Origin: JAFMDF01 sp965277445
GTDB lineage: Bacteria; Bacteroidota; Bacteroidia; Chitinophagales; Saprospiraceae
Length of the DNA stretch: 64,000 bases
Reading direction: 5' to 3'
Assembly (NCBI GenBank): GCA_965277445.1
Contig: CBDICY010000050.1
Location: 186,001-250,000 of the forward strand
Numbering within the stretch: the first letter of the stretch is position 1; every line of letters begins with the position of its first letter. The notes below the pieces were generated by a model. It searched no databases. It was not told the origin of the DNA and saw only the letters and a list, made by a program, of their open reading frames with translations. This document shows, piece by piece, positions 37,740 through 46,568 of this stretch. Made by a program: the position numbers and the translations under genes.

Positions 37740-38957
37740 ATGTCAACAACTACCTCACCAATCATAGAAAAAAGTACTAAGACCGACCGATTCGAGGCGC
37801 CTGATTATTATCAATTAGACGAATTATTAAGCGAAGAACATTTATTAGTGCGTTCTGCCGTTCGAGATTGGGTCAAACAAGAAGTATCTCCAATTATAGA
37901 AGAATATGCAGAACAAGGCAAGTGCCCCATTCATTTATTCAAGCAAATGGGCGAATTAGGCGCATTAGGGCCAAGTTTACCAGAAAAATATGGTTGTGGT
38001 GGAATGGATGAAATTGCCTACGGCATTATCATGCAAGAATTAGAAAGAGGTGATAGTGGCGTTCGATCCATGGCATCTGTACAAGGGTCTTTGGTCATGT
38101 ACCCTATTTATAAATATGGTTCAGAGGAACAAAGAATGAAGTACTTGCCTCGTTTGGCAAAAGGAGAAATGATTGGTTGTTTTGGTTTAACCGAACCTAA
38201 TCACGGTTCTGATCCAGGATCGATGTTGACGACGCTTAGAGAAGACGGCGAAGGTGGTTATATTTTGAATGGGGCTAAAATGTGGATTACCAACTCTCCT
38301 ATTGCGGATATTGCCGTTGTTTGGGGAAGAGTAGAAAATGGTCCTGTTAAGGGCGTGATTGTTGAAAAAGGAATGGCAGGTTTTTCTGCTCCTGTTATCA
38401 AAGGAAAATGGTCTTTACGTGCTTCTATTACGGGGGAATTAGTATTTGAAAATGTCCGTATTCCAAAAGAAAATGTCTTACCAAATATTCAAGGTCTAAA
38501 AGGGCCATTAGGCTGTTTATCCAAAGCAAGATACGGAATTTCTTGGGGCGCAATCGGTGCAGCTATGGACTGCTATGATTCGGCCCTTCGATATTCTAAA
38601 GAACGAATCCAATTTGGCAAACCCATCGCTCAGTTTCAATTGACCCAAAAGAAATTGGCAGAAATGATTACCGAAATCACCAAAGCACAATTATTGTCTT
38701 GGCGATTAGGCACCTTAGCCAATAAAGGAAAAGCAAGTCCTGCTCAAATTTCTATGGCGAAAAGAAATAATGTAGACATGGCGATTAAAATTGCTAGAGA
38801 AGCTAGACAAATTCACGGCGGTATGGGTATTACTGGTGAATACCCAATGATGCGACATAGCATGAACCTAGAATCGGTCATCACTTATGAAGGAACGCAT
38901 GATATTCATTTGTTGATTACGGGGATGGATGTTACGGGATTGAATGCGTTTAAATAA
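37740..38957 (+). CDS. gcdH: Glutaryl-CoA dehydrogenase
   Basis: 405 aa. Acyl-CoA dehydrogenase with group-specific motifs of glutaryl-CoA dehydrogenase: ERGDSGVRSMASVQGSLVM, CFGLTEPNHGSDPGSM and catalytic Glu in TYEGTHDIH. It oxidises and decarboxylates glutaryl-CoA to crotonyl-CoA, passing electrons to ETF. This is the committed end of lysine degradation through aminoadipate, in line with its neighbours. Confidence 0.93.
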   Translation: MSTTTSPIIEKSTKTDRFEAPDYYQLDELLSEEHLLVRSAVRDWVKQEVSPIIEEYAEQGKCPIHLFKQMGELGALGPSLPEKYGCGGMDEIAYGIIMQELERGDSGVRSMASVQGSLVMYPIYKYGSEEQRMKYLPRLAKGEMIGCFGLTEPNHGSDPGSMLTTLREDGEGGYILNGAKMWITNSPIADIAVVWGRVENGPVKGVIVEKGMAGFSAPVIKGKWSLRASITGELVFENVRIPKENVLPNIQGLKGPLGCLSKARYGISWGAIGAAMDCYDSALRYSKERIQFGKPIAQFQLTQKKLAEMITEITKAQLLSWRLGTLANKGKASPAQISMAKRNNVDMAIKIAREARQIHGGMGITGEYPMMRHSMNLESVITYEGTHDIHLLITGMDVTGLNAFK

Positions 38958-38960
38958 AAA

Positions 38961-39110
38961 AGAAGTCAGAAGTCAGAACGAAAATTAAAATTTTCTGTCA
39001 GAAGTCAGAGAAATAACCGTGACCATGTTATTTCTCTGATTTCTGACAGTTATCAAAGATAACGTTCTGACTTCTGACAATCAATATAATTGATGGTCTG
39101 ACATCTAAGA
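38961..39110. repeat. Dispersed GTCAGAA repeat (family B copy 3)
   Basis: AGAAGTCAGAAGTCAGAAC and CTGTCAGAAGTCAGAG on the left; TTCTGACAG, GTTCTGACTTCTGACAA and GGTCTGACATCT on the right. It fills the gap between the glutaryl-CoA dehydrogenase and E1 genes and ends next to the E1 ATG at 39112, so it would be in the E1 mRNA leader. Confidence 0.7.
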
Positions 39111-39111
39111 C

Positions 39112-41112
39112 ATGACAAAAGTAGAAACGCCAATTATCCAATATAAAAAAGGGAGATTATCTAAAAAGAAATTATTAGAACTATATGATGGGCTAATAAA
39201 ACCTCGAATGCTTGAGGAAAAAATGCTCCTATTGTTACGCCAAGGAAAAATCAGTAAATGGTTTTCAGGTATTGGGCAAGAGGCGATTGCAGTTGGTGTT
39301 GGGATGGCATTAGAGGCGGATGAGATTATCTTTCCAATGCACCGAAATTTAGGGGTTTTCACTAGTCGAAATGTACCTTTAGCTCGATTATTTGGACAAT
39401 GGCAAGGTAAATTATCTGGTTTTACCAAAGGTAGAGATCGTTCTTTTCATTTTGGTAGTTTAGAATATGCTACGGTCGGCATGATTTCTCATTTAGGACC
39501 ACAATTATCTTTGGCTGCTGGTGTTGGATTGGCTCATAAATTAAGGGGCGAAAACAAAATCAGTTTAGCGTTTACAGGAGAAGGTGGCACAAGTGAAGGC
39601 GAATTTCACGAAGCATTAAACGTGGCAGCAGTCTGGCAATTACCAGTTATATTTTTGGTTGAAAATAATGGCTACGGTTTATCGACACCGACTAAAGAAC
39701 AATTTCGTTGTGAGCATATTTCGGATAAAGGCATCGGTTATGGCATGAAATCCCTTCGGATTGATGGGAATAATATCTTAGAAGTTTATCAAACCATCAG
39801 CAAATTAGCGAAAGAACTTCGAGCAAATCCAGAACCTGTTTTACTAGAATGTGTTACTTTCCGACAAAGAGGACATGAGGAAGCAAGTGGCGTAAAATAT
39901 GTGCCCAAAGACTTGATGGCGTATTGGAAAGAAAGAGACCCTGTTAATAATTTTGAGCAATTCTTATTAGGAGAGGGCATTATTGACGAAGCTTATATTA
40001 GTACCTTAAAAGCAGGCATTAAAACAGAAATAAACGAAGCACTAGATCTTGCTGCTGTAGCAGAAATACCTACTGCCAATACTGAAATAGAATTAGCGGA
40101 TCTTTATCAAGCACACGATCATACGGCAATTCAACCAGCAACAACCGCTTCCAAAGAAATTCGATTCATTGACGCCATTACCGATGCCTTAAATACAGGC
40201 ATGGAACGCTACGACGAATTGGTGTTAATGGGGCAAGACATTGCAGATTATGGAGGTGTTTTCAAAATCACCAATGGCTTTTTAGAAAAATACGGTGCAG
40301 GACGAGTTCGGAATACGCCGATTTGTGAAAGTGCGATTATTGGTGTTGGCTTAGGTTTAAGTTTGAAAGGGATGAAGGCAATGGTCGAAATGCAATTTGC
40401 CGATTTTGTTAGTTGTGGTTTCAATCAAATTGTCAATAACCTGGCTAAATTACATTATCGTTGGGGGGCTAATGCAGATGTAGTAGTCCGTATGCCTTGT
40501 GGTGGAAGTGTTGGTGCAGGGCCTTTTCATTCACAGACCAATGAAGCTTGGTTTTTTAAAACGCCAGGTTTAAAAATTGTTTACCCTTCCAATCCTGCTG
40601 ATGCTAAAGGTTTATTATTGGCTAGTTTAGCCGATCCTAATCCAGTCTTATTTTTTGAACATAAAGCTTTGTATAGAAGCTTGTCGGGAGAAGTTCCGAC
40701 GGATTATTATACCATAGAAATAGGCAAAGCAAATTTAGTAACCGAAGGTACACAAGCTTCCATTATTACTTACGGTTTAGGGGTGAAATGGGCACAGGAA
40801 GTTTCTGAAGCATTAGGTTTGTCGGTTGACATTTTAGATTTAAGAAGTTTAGCTCCTTTAGATTATGAAGCCATTGCAGCAACCGTCAAAAAGACCAATC
40901 GAGTTATATTATTACATGAAGATACTTTAGTGGGCGGTATTGGGGCAGAATTATCTGCGTATATTGCCCAACATTTGTTTAAACATTTAGATGCGCCTGT
41001 TATGCGGGTAGCAAGTATGGATACGCCCATACCTTTTGCTAAAAGTTTGGAAAAGCAATTTTTACCAATTGATCGTTTGAAAATGGCTTTGGAGGAGTTG
41101 ATCGCCTATTAA
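39112..41112 (+). CDS. Fused 2-oxoacid dehydrogenase E1 (alpha-beta)
   Basis: 666 aa. The alpha part (about 1-310) has the thiamin-diphosphate segment GEGGTSEGEFHEALN ... LVENNGYG, with Glu in place of the usual Asp of GDG. The beta part (about 340-666) has DIADYGGVFK, TPICESAIIGVGLG and PCGGSVGAGPFHSQ. Alpha and beta are separate genes in many bacteria and fused in much of Bacteroidota. It decarboxylates a branched or dicarboxylic 2-oxoacid and loads the E2 encoded 1.7 kb upstream. 2-Oxoadipate is inferred from context. Confidence 0.9.
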   Translation: MTKVETPIIQYKKGRLSKKKLLELYDGLIKPRMLEEKMLLLLRQGKISKWFSGIGQEAIAVGVGMALEADEIIFPMHRNLGVFTSRNVPLARLFGQWQGKLSGFTKGRDRSFHFGSLEYATVGMISHLGPQLSLAAGVGLAHKLRGENKISLAFTGEGGTSEGEFHEALNVAAVWQLPVIFLVENNGYGLSTPTKEQFRCEHISDKGIGYGMKSLRIDGNNILEVYQTISKLAKELRANPEPVLLECVTFRQRGHEEASGVKYVPKDLMAYWKERDPVNNFEQFLLGEGIIDEAYISTLKAGIKTEINEALDLAAVAEIPTANTEIELADLYQAHDHTAIQPATTASKEIRFIDAITDALNTGMERYDELVLMGQDIADYGGVFKITNGFLEKYGAGRVRNTPICESAIIGVGLGLSLKGMKAMVEMQFADFVSCGFNQIVNNLAKLHYRWGANADVVVRMPCGGSVGAGPFHSQTNEAWFFKTPGLKIVYPSNPADAKGLLLASLADPNPVLFFEHKALYRSLSGEVPTDYYTIEIGKANLVTEGTQASIITYGLGVKWAQEVSEALGLSVDILDLRSLAPLDYEAIAATVKKTNRVILLHEDTLVGGIGAELSAYIAQHLFKHLDAPVMRVASMDTPIPFAKSLEKQFLPIDRLKMALEELIAY

Positions 41113-41113
41113 A

Positions 41114-41260
41114 AGATGTCAGAAGTCAGACCGAAAATTAAAATTTTCTGTCAGAAGTCAGATTAGATTCAGGTAAACTATTGATTATCTAAATTTTAAT
41201 CTTAAGTCATCTGACTTCTGACAGTTTATGTAATAAACGGTCTGACTTCTGACCTCTAAA
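41114..41260. repeat. Dispersed GTCAGAA repeat (family B copy 4)
   Basis: GATGTCAGAAGTCAGACC and CTGTCAGAAGTCAGATT on the left; CATCTGACTTCTGACAG and GGTCTGACTTCTGACCTCT on the right. Starts one base after the E1 stop. Left halves of copies 3 and 4 share the string GAAAATTAAAATTTTCTGTC. Confidence 0.72.
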
Positions 41261-41305
41261 ACAAAACAACCATAATTCATTCCCTTATTAAAAAACAATA
41301 CATAA

Positions 41306-42832
41306 ATGGATACCTCTTTTCTTAAAAAATTAGGCTTAAAAAAGTACAATGCGGGTACTTCGACTGGTTTAGAATCAACCAAATCTAGCAAATATATCAA
41401 ATCCTTTTCGCCCGTTGATGGGGAATTTATTGGGAGTGTAAGTAAAACGACTCGGGCAGAGTATGACCAAGTGGTTGAAACAGCACAAGCGGCATTCAAA
41501 GTTTGGCGAAAAATGCCTGCACCTAAACGTGGCGAAATCGTTCGACAGTACGGTAATGCCCTGCGAGAAAATAAAGAAGCGCTTGGAAGTCTAGTGTCTT
41601 ACGAAATGGGAAAAAGTCTACAAGAAGGCTATGGGGAGGTACAAGAGATGATTGACATCTGTGATTTTGCGGTGGGTTTATCTCGTCAATTATATGGGTT
41701 GACCATGCATTCAGAGCGACCAAACCACCGAATGTACGAACAATGGCATCCACTAGGGATTGTAGGCATTATCTCTGCTTTTAATTTTCCAGTAGCTGTT
41801 TGGTCTTGGAATTCGATGATTGCCTTAGTTTGTGGAGATGTTTGTGTTTGGAAACCTTCCGAAAAAGCACCATTATGTGGAGTCGCTTGTCAAAATATAT
41901 TTCAAGAAATCTTGAAAGCCAATGAGGTACCAGAAGGCGTTAGTTGTATGATCAATGGTGATTATAGAGTGGGCGAAATGTTGACCAAAGACGAAAGAAT
42001 ACCGCTTATTTCTGCGACAGGAAGTACTCGAATGGGGAAAATTGTGGGCGCAACAGTTGCGGCAAGAATGGGTAAATCACTATTAGAATTGGGGGGAAAT
42101 AATGCTATTATTATCACACCTAATGCAGAATTGGATGTGGTCTTAGTAGGTGCTGTATTTGGGGCTGTTGGCACTTGTGGACAACGGTGTACTTCAACCC
42201 GTCGATTAATTATCCATGAGTCGATTTATGATGAGGTAAAACAAAAATTAACGAATGCTTACCAGCAAGTTAGAATTGGTAATCCTTTGGATGAAAATAA
42301 TCATATGGGGCCTTTGATTGATACCGATGCGGTACAGGCTTACCAAAATACGATTGCAGAAATTGGCAAACAAGGGGGTAAAATGGTCGTGGATGGAGCG
42401 GTATTAGAAGGCGACGCATTTACAAGTGGTTGTTATGTCAAACCTTGTATTGCAGAAATTGCTTCCGATGCAGCGATTGTAAAAACAGAAACTTTTGCCC
42501 CCATTCTATATTTACTAAAATATACCGAGCTAGACGAAGCAATCGCTATCCAAAATAATGTACCGCAAGGGCTATCATCTGCAATTATGACCAATAATTT
42601 ACGAGAGGCAGAATTATTTTTATCGGTTGCTGGTTCGGATTGTGGAATTGCAAATGTCAATATCGGTACTTCTGGTGCAGAAATTGGTGGCGCTTTTGGT
42701 GGGGAGAAAGAAACGGGTGGTGGTCGAGAAAGTGGCTCAGATGCTTGGAGAGCTTATATGCGTCGACAAACGAACACGATTAATTACAATACTACTTTGC
42801 CTTTAGCGCAGGGGATTAAGTTTGATTTGTAA
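41306..42832 (+). CDS. ALDH7-type aldehyde dehydrogenase (aminoadipate-semialdehyde / piperideine-6-carboxylate dehydrogenase)
   Basis: 508 aa, close to antiquitin in length and motifs: the WHPLGIVGIISAFNFPVAVW segment, WKPSEKAPL, catalytic Glu in LLELGGNNA and catalytic Cys in GTCGQRCTSTRR. The NAD-dependent enzyme oxidises aminoadipate semialdehyde to 2-aminoadipate. It is the last gene of the run and consumes the product of the lysine/saccharopine dehydrogenase at its start. An aminotransferase to 2-oxoadipate is still missing here. Confidence 0.92.
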   Translation: MDTSFLKKLGLKKYNAGTSTGLESTKSSKYIKSFSPVDGEFIGSVSKTTRAEYDQVVETAQAAFKVWRKMPAPKRGEIVRQYGNALRENKEALGSLVSYEMGKSLQEGYGEVQEMIDICDFAVGLSRQLYGLTMHSERPNHRMYEQWHPLGIVGIISAFNFPVAVWSWNSMIALVCGDVCVWKPSEKAPLCGVACQNIFQEILKANEVPEGVSCMINGDYRVGEMLTKDERIPLISATGSTRMGKIVGATVAARMGKSLLELGGNNAIIITPNAELDVVLVGAVFGAVGTCGQRCTSTRRLIIHESIYDEVKQKLTNAYQQVRIGNPLDENNHMGPLIDTDAVQAYQNTIAEIGKQGGKMVVDGAVLEGDAFTSGCYVKPCIAEIASDAAIVKTETFAPILYLLKYTELDEAIAIQNNVPQGLSSAIMTNNLREAELFLSVAGSDCGIANVNIGTSGAEIGGAFGGEKETGGGRESGSDAWRAYMRRQTNTINYNTTLPLAQGIKFDL

Positions 42833-42851
42833 GCGTTTGATACTGGATGTA

Positions 42852-42884
42852 AGAACACCATGATTTTTAAAATCATGGTGTTCT
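42852..42884. terminator. Bidirectional terminator-like perfect hairpin
   Basis: Two 16-bp arms (AGAACACCATGATTTT and its complement) with a 1-nt loop, in the 67-bp gap between convergent genes. No long T-run. Confidence 0.6.
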
Positions 42885-42899
42885 CCATAATTCCTTTCT

Positions 42900-43778
42900 T
42901 TAATACTGATGAAAAGCATCAGATACAAAACTCAAAACAACAGGTAAAGACTCTCGCCAATACGTCCAACTATGCCCACCATTTCGAATTCTAAATTCGT
43001 GCTTAATCTCCTTTTTACGCATCGCAATATGCACTAAAGAATTTCCTTCAAATAAAAAATCATCGTCCCCACAATCTATAAACCACCGAACATTTCTATT
43101 TCTATCTTTTGATACTTCCATATTTTTTAGAAACTCCGTCGTACTATATTTTTCAAACCAACTTTGCATTTGTGCTTCGGTATACTCCGTTTCATCTTTA
43201 TTAATCCATGCTACCCATTTTTTTGCTTCTTCTATCGTCAACGGACCTGTACTCGCACTCAAGGGACAAGCAGAAGAAAATAAATCTGGGCGATGCAAAG
43301 CATACTGAAAAGAACCACCGCCGCCCATGGATAAGCCTGCAACTGCTCGGAATCTTTTATCGCTTTTAATGCGGAATTTTTGTTCGACATAGGGCATTAA
43401 TTCCTCAAAAAAGAAATCTTCGTAACGCCATTTATTATCAGGGCTGTTAAAATAGCCTCGAACTTTGGTATCCGCATCAGGCATAATAACAATCATCGGC
43501 GTTGCTGTTCCCTCTTTAATTGCTTTATCTAAAATATGTTGAATTTCGCCAAATTGCACCCAGCCTGTTTGGTCATCTCCTGCACCATGTAATAAATACA
43601 AGACAGGATAAGACCGCTCCGAACTTTCGTAATTTGGAGGTAAATAAACAGCATATTTTCGTTCCATATCCAATATTTTGCTGGTCATGGAAAGATTATC
43701 GTAGACTTTGCTCATTTGGGCGAAAGCAAAAATGGGTAAGAACAAACAGCAAAGTATGTATAGATTTTTTTGATTCAT
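42900..43778 (-). CDS. Secreted esterase (feruloyl-esterase / esterase D-like)
   Basis: 292 aa. Signal peptide about 1-20 (ends near FAFA). The alpha/beta-hydrolase fold shows YPVLYLLHGAGDDQTGW and the nucleophile elbow AGLSMGGGGSFQ, with Asp in IDCGDDDF and His in NGGHSWTYW completing the triad. This layout is typical of exported esterases that release acyl groups from polysaccharides. Substrate unknown. Monocistronic. Confidence 0.85.
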   Translation of the reverse strand: MNQKNLYILCCLFLPIFAFAQMSKVYDNLSMTSKILDMERKYAVYLPPNYESSERSYPVLYLLHGAGDDQTGWVQFGEIQHILDKAIKEGTATPMIVIMPDADTKVRGYFNSPDNKWRYEDFFFEELMPYVEQKFRIKSDKRFRAVAGLSMGGGGSFQYALHRPDLFSSACPLSASTGPLTIEEAKKWVAWINKDETEYTEAQMQSWFEKYSTTEFLKNMEVSKDRNRNVRWFIDCGDDDFLFEGNSLVHIAMRKKEIKHEFRIRNGGHSWTYWRESLPVVLSFVSDAFHQY

Positions 43779-44008
43779 GTTTTTAGTTTTTAGTCAATAA
43801 AAATGAATAAATGATTGAATAAGTAGATATTGAATAGTTAGAGGAACGAAAAGTCATTTTGATAATATGCAATCGGCTCGTAAAAGTTGAAAATTTTTAA
43901 AATATAGGTTTGAAGATGCAATCCATAGCCGTCAGGTGGATAGTTCAAAAGAAATAAAAAAAGACTTTCTATTTTTGTGTATTCAACCACAACAAAAAAG
44001 AAAGTCTA

Positions 44009-45511
44009 ATGTATTCAGAAAAAGAATACCAAGTAAAGATAAGACAATTAGGGAGAAAAGTCGAAAAACTAGAAGAAAAGAGAAGTATGGATAAGGAAAC
44101 TTTGTCACAAGTAAGGTTATTGAATAAACGCCTGCGTCAACGAGAATCGGAATTAAAGGAGGGGCGGAATAACTGGAAAGGCAAATATAAACATAACCAA
44201 CAGACAATCAAAAAGTTAAGGGTAGCATTAACTAAAGATGAAAAAGTGACACGTCATCATTATGGACGCTCGCTAATTAGCTTATGCGTACTACTTAGAG
44301 TAAAAGGTGGTTGCTCTTATCGAGGAGTTGTTCGAGTATTAAAAGTATTGCTACTATGTAATTTAATAGAGCAGCATAAACTACCTTGTGCAAATACGGT
44401 ACAAAATTGGACATCAAAAGTAGGATTAGATACCCTGCAAGGAGCTGTTAATGAACCAATTAGTGAACAAGTAACGCTGATAGTAGATGAATGTATAAGA
44501 AAAGGAAAAGAGAAACAATTAATTGTTTTATTAGCCCCATTTGAAAAAGAGAAAGAAGAATCCTTAACGTTTCAAGACGTTCAAGTAGTTCATATGGAAG
44601 GCGCTAAAAGTTGGAAAGGTAAAGAGATAGAAAAGACCTTATCTTTTTTGAAGACAAGTCAAAAGGTAATAGTAAAAAATGTATTGAGTGATGAAGGCAA
44701 AAATTTAATTAATTTTTCCAACTTAAGTCAGCTAAGCCATATCCCTGATATTGCCCATGGAGTAGCGACTTGTTTGAAAAAAACTTTTTTAAAAGATGCG
44801 GACTATCAATCATTTATGAAGTTAGTGGCTACTTATATCTACAAAGGAGTTAATCAGGATTTTAGTTATTTATGTCCGCCAAAACTAGGTAAGAAAGCTC
44901 GTTTTATGAACCAAACGGCTATTGTAGATTGGGCAGAAATTTTAACCCATCGCATTAGTCAATTAGATAAAAAATCACTTACGTTTTTTGAACAATTACC
45001 GCAACATTCTTCTATGATTAAGCATTTATCGGCTTGTTTAGATATAGGCCAGCGGATTCAAGTTCCCTTGAAGAAACAAGGAGCAAATAAAAAAACATTA
45101 GCAACGGCTAAACAAATGATTGAGGTAGGTAAAAAACAGGAGGGGTATGTCAAGACATTTGTGAGTTATCTGGATAAATATATCAATTTATATGATGAAT
45201 TTATAGACCAACATGATGTTAGAAATATTCATGTAAGTTCTGATATTATTGAAAGTCTGTTTGGTAAATATAAAAGTATCGCCAATCATTCTGCTTTAAC
45301 AGGATTAACGAAATTAAATTTGGAATTAGTGATTTATTGCATAGATACAAATGAACTTTTAACGACGATTCCAACGGCTATAGAACGTATTTTTATGACC
45401 GACTTAGAACAATGGGTTAATGACCATTCTTCTGATAATCAATTGGTTAAAAGAAGAAATTTCTTTAAAAAAGAACCCGTTAAGGCAGAAGTTTCTACGT
45501 TTTTGAACTAA
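44009..45511 (+). CDS. Putative transposase, family not recognised
   Basis: 500 aa. The first 85 residues are highly charged and predicted coiled coil (KLEEKRSMDKETLSQV). Candidate catalytic acids are in TLIVDECIRKG, NVLSDEGKNL with HIPDIAHGV, and HVSSDIIESLFGKYK near residue 415. That spacing is consistent with a DDE/RNase H-like nuclease with a helical insertion, but I cannot name the family. The transposase call rests mainly on its position between terminal inverted repeats. A short GC-poor C-terminal tail follows. Confidence 0.65.
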   Translation: MYSEKEYQVKIRQLGRKVEKLEEKRSMDKETLSQVRLLNKRLRQRESELKEGRNNWKGKYKHNQQTIKKLRVALTKDEKVTRHHYGRSLISLCVLLRVKGGCSYRGVVRVLKVLLLCNLIEQHKLPCANTVQNWTSKVGLDTLQGAVNEPISEQVTLIVDECIRKGKEKQLIVLLAPFEKEKEESLTFQDVQVVHMEGAKSWKGKEIEKTLSFLKTSQKVIVKNVLSDEGKNLINFSNLSQLSHIPDIAHGVATCLKKTFLKDADYQSFMKLVATYIYKGVNQDFSYLCPPKLGKKARFMNQTAIVDWAEILTHRISQLDKKSLTFFEQLPQHSSMIKHLSACLDIGQRIQVPLKKQGANKKTLATAKQMIEVGKKQEGYVKTFVSYLDKYINLYDEFIDQHDVRNIHVSSDIIESLFGKYKSIANHSALTGLTKLNLELVIYCIDTNELLTTIPTAIERIFMTDLEQWVNDHSSDNQLVKRRNFFKKEPVKAEVSTFLN

Positions 45512-45513
45512 CC

Positions 45514-45662
45514 AGCCGTCAGGCTAAGAATATAATCATTGATAATCAGCAACTTACGATGATGTCGATATTTTAAGATTGCATCTTAAAATCAATATTT
45601 CTTACGTTTTCAACGTAATTTGCTTGCAAAAATCCAGATTTTGAATCGTTAGCCTGACGGCT
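45514..45662. repeat. MITE-like segment nested in the right end of the insertion sequence
   Basis: Perfect inverted 14-mers (AGCCGTCAGGCTAA and its complement) at both ends. Inside, TTTTAAGAT/ATCTTAAAA forms a 9-bp hairpin. The left end of the parent element has no counterpart, and the string TTTTGAACTA that mirrors the left end sits just outside this segment. Confidence 0.5.
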
Positions 45663-45767
45663 ATGGATGCAATCTTCAAACATCGATCAGTACTTGCCTA
45701 AAGTTGAGAAAACATTTACTCATTCATTTTCACATTTACTCATTTAATCCATGTCTAAAGTAAATAC

Positions 45768-45775
45768 TATTTTTG
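45768..45775 (+). promoter_or_regulatory. Probable -7 promoter box of the NUDIX gene
   Basis: TATTTTTG fits TAnnTTTG and lies 51 bp before the ATG at 45827. A weak TTTA stands near the -33 position. Confidence 0.4.
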
Positions 45776-45826
45776 CAATCCATCCTACTTTTTTTGTAAC
45801 CATTTTAAATTTCAAAAGTACTCACC

Positions 45827-46225
45827 ATGAAAATCATTGATAAACTTGCTTGGATTCAGTTGCAAGACCAAAAAATTTTAAGTACTCGTAGTAAAGGAAA
45901 GACTAAGTTTTATATCCCTGGAGGGAAAAGAGAAATGGGAGAAAGTGACGAGGCAGCTTTAATCAGAGAAATCAAGGAAGAATTGACCATAGATTTAATC
46001 CCTACTACGATTGCTTTTGTAGGCAATTTTCAAGCACAAGCAGATAGTCATGCAGCAGGCATTCAGGTTTTGATGCAATGCTATACCGCTGATTATAAAG
46101 GAACTATCGAAGCCGCCGCAGAAATTGCAGAAGTTGTTTGGTTAACCAACGCAGACCGAGATAAAATTTCTCCCGTAGACCAATTGATTTTTGATTTTCT
46201 TTTTGAAAAAGGATTGTTGGCATAA
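45827..46225 (+). CDS. NUDIX hydrolase
   Basis: 132 aa. The Nudix box reads GKREMGESDEAALIREIKEEL, matching Gx5Ex7REUxEE, with Thr at the last usual Gly. It hydrolyses a nucleoside diphosphate linked to another group; the substrate cannot be read from the sequence. Monocistronic. Confidence 0.9.
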   Translation: MKIIDKLAWIQLQDQKILSTRSKGKTKFYIPGGKREMGESDEAALIREIKEELTIDLIPTTIAFVGNFQAQADSHAAGIQVLMQCYTADYKGTIEAAAEIAEVVWLTNADRDKISPVDQLIFDFLFEKGLLA

Positions 46226-46568
46226 TTTTTAAATGGTTGTATTGTTGCCATGTTGTGGTGTTGTCACATTCTATCGTACAACAAGGCAACATCTTAACTT
46301 ATAAATATCACTAAGCTGCAACCAAATTAAGTTTGCCCTATCTTTCCAATCAAATACGCTTTAAACTTATTGATTTAATAGTGTTTATTCTAATTAAAAT
46401 CGTATGGCAAAATTTGAATGCTGAAAATCAAAGATTTAGGGAGATTCAAAATTCAAAATTTATCATTCAGAATTAAGTCTAATATATATTCCGATTAACA
46501 ATCAAAGTTTCAATAATACCCATTCTACTTTTTCCGACTGTTGAAACTTAATAAAAAGAGATCACCCG
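46226..46568. other. Intergenic region upstream of the DUF5916 gene
   Basis: 343 bp. It opens with GTTGTA/TTGTTG-type short repeats (about 46232-46290) with an inverted arm (ACAACAAGGCAACATC), and continues with TTCAAAATTCAAAATTT repeats near 46447. No gene seen. Confidence 0.45.

Larger units (their letters stand above)
43908..45681 (+). mobile_element. Insertion sequence of unrecognised family, 1774 bp
   Basis: Terminal inverted repeats of 29 bp at 43908-43936 and 45653-45681 share GTTTGAAGAT at the outside and CCATAGCCGTCAGG at the inside, differing only in the order of a few bases between. One long gene lies between. The right end carries an extra 149-bp segment (45514-45662) bounded by its own inverted 14-mers. 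No clear target duplication. Confidence 0.75.
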
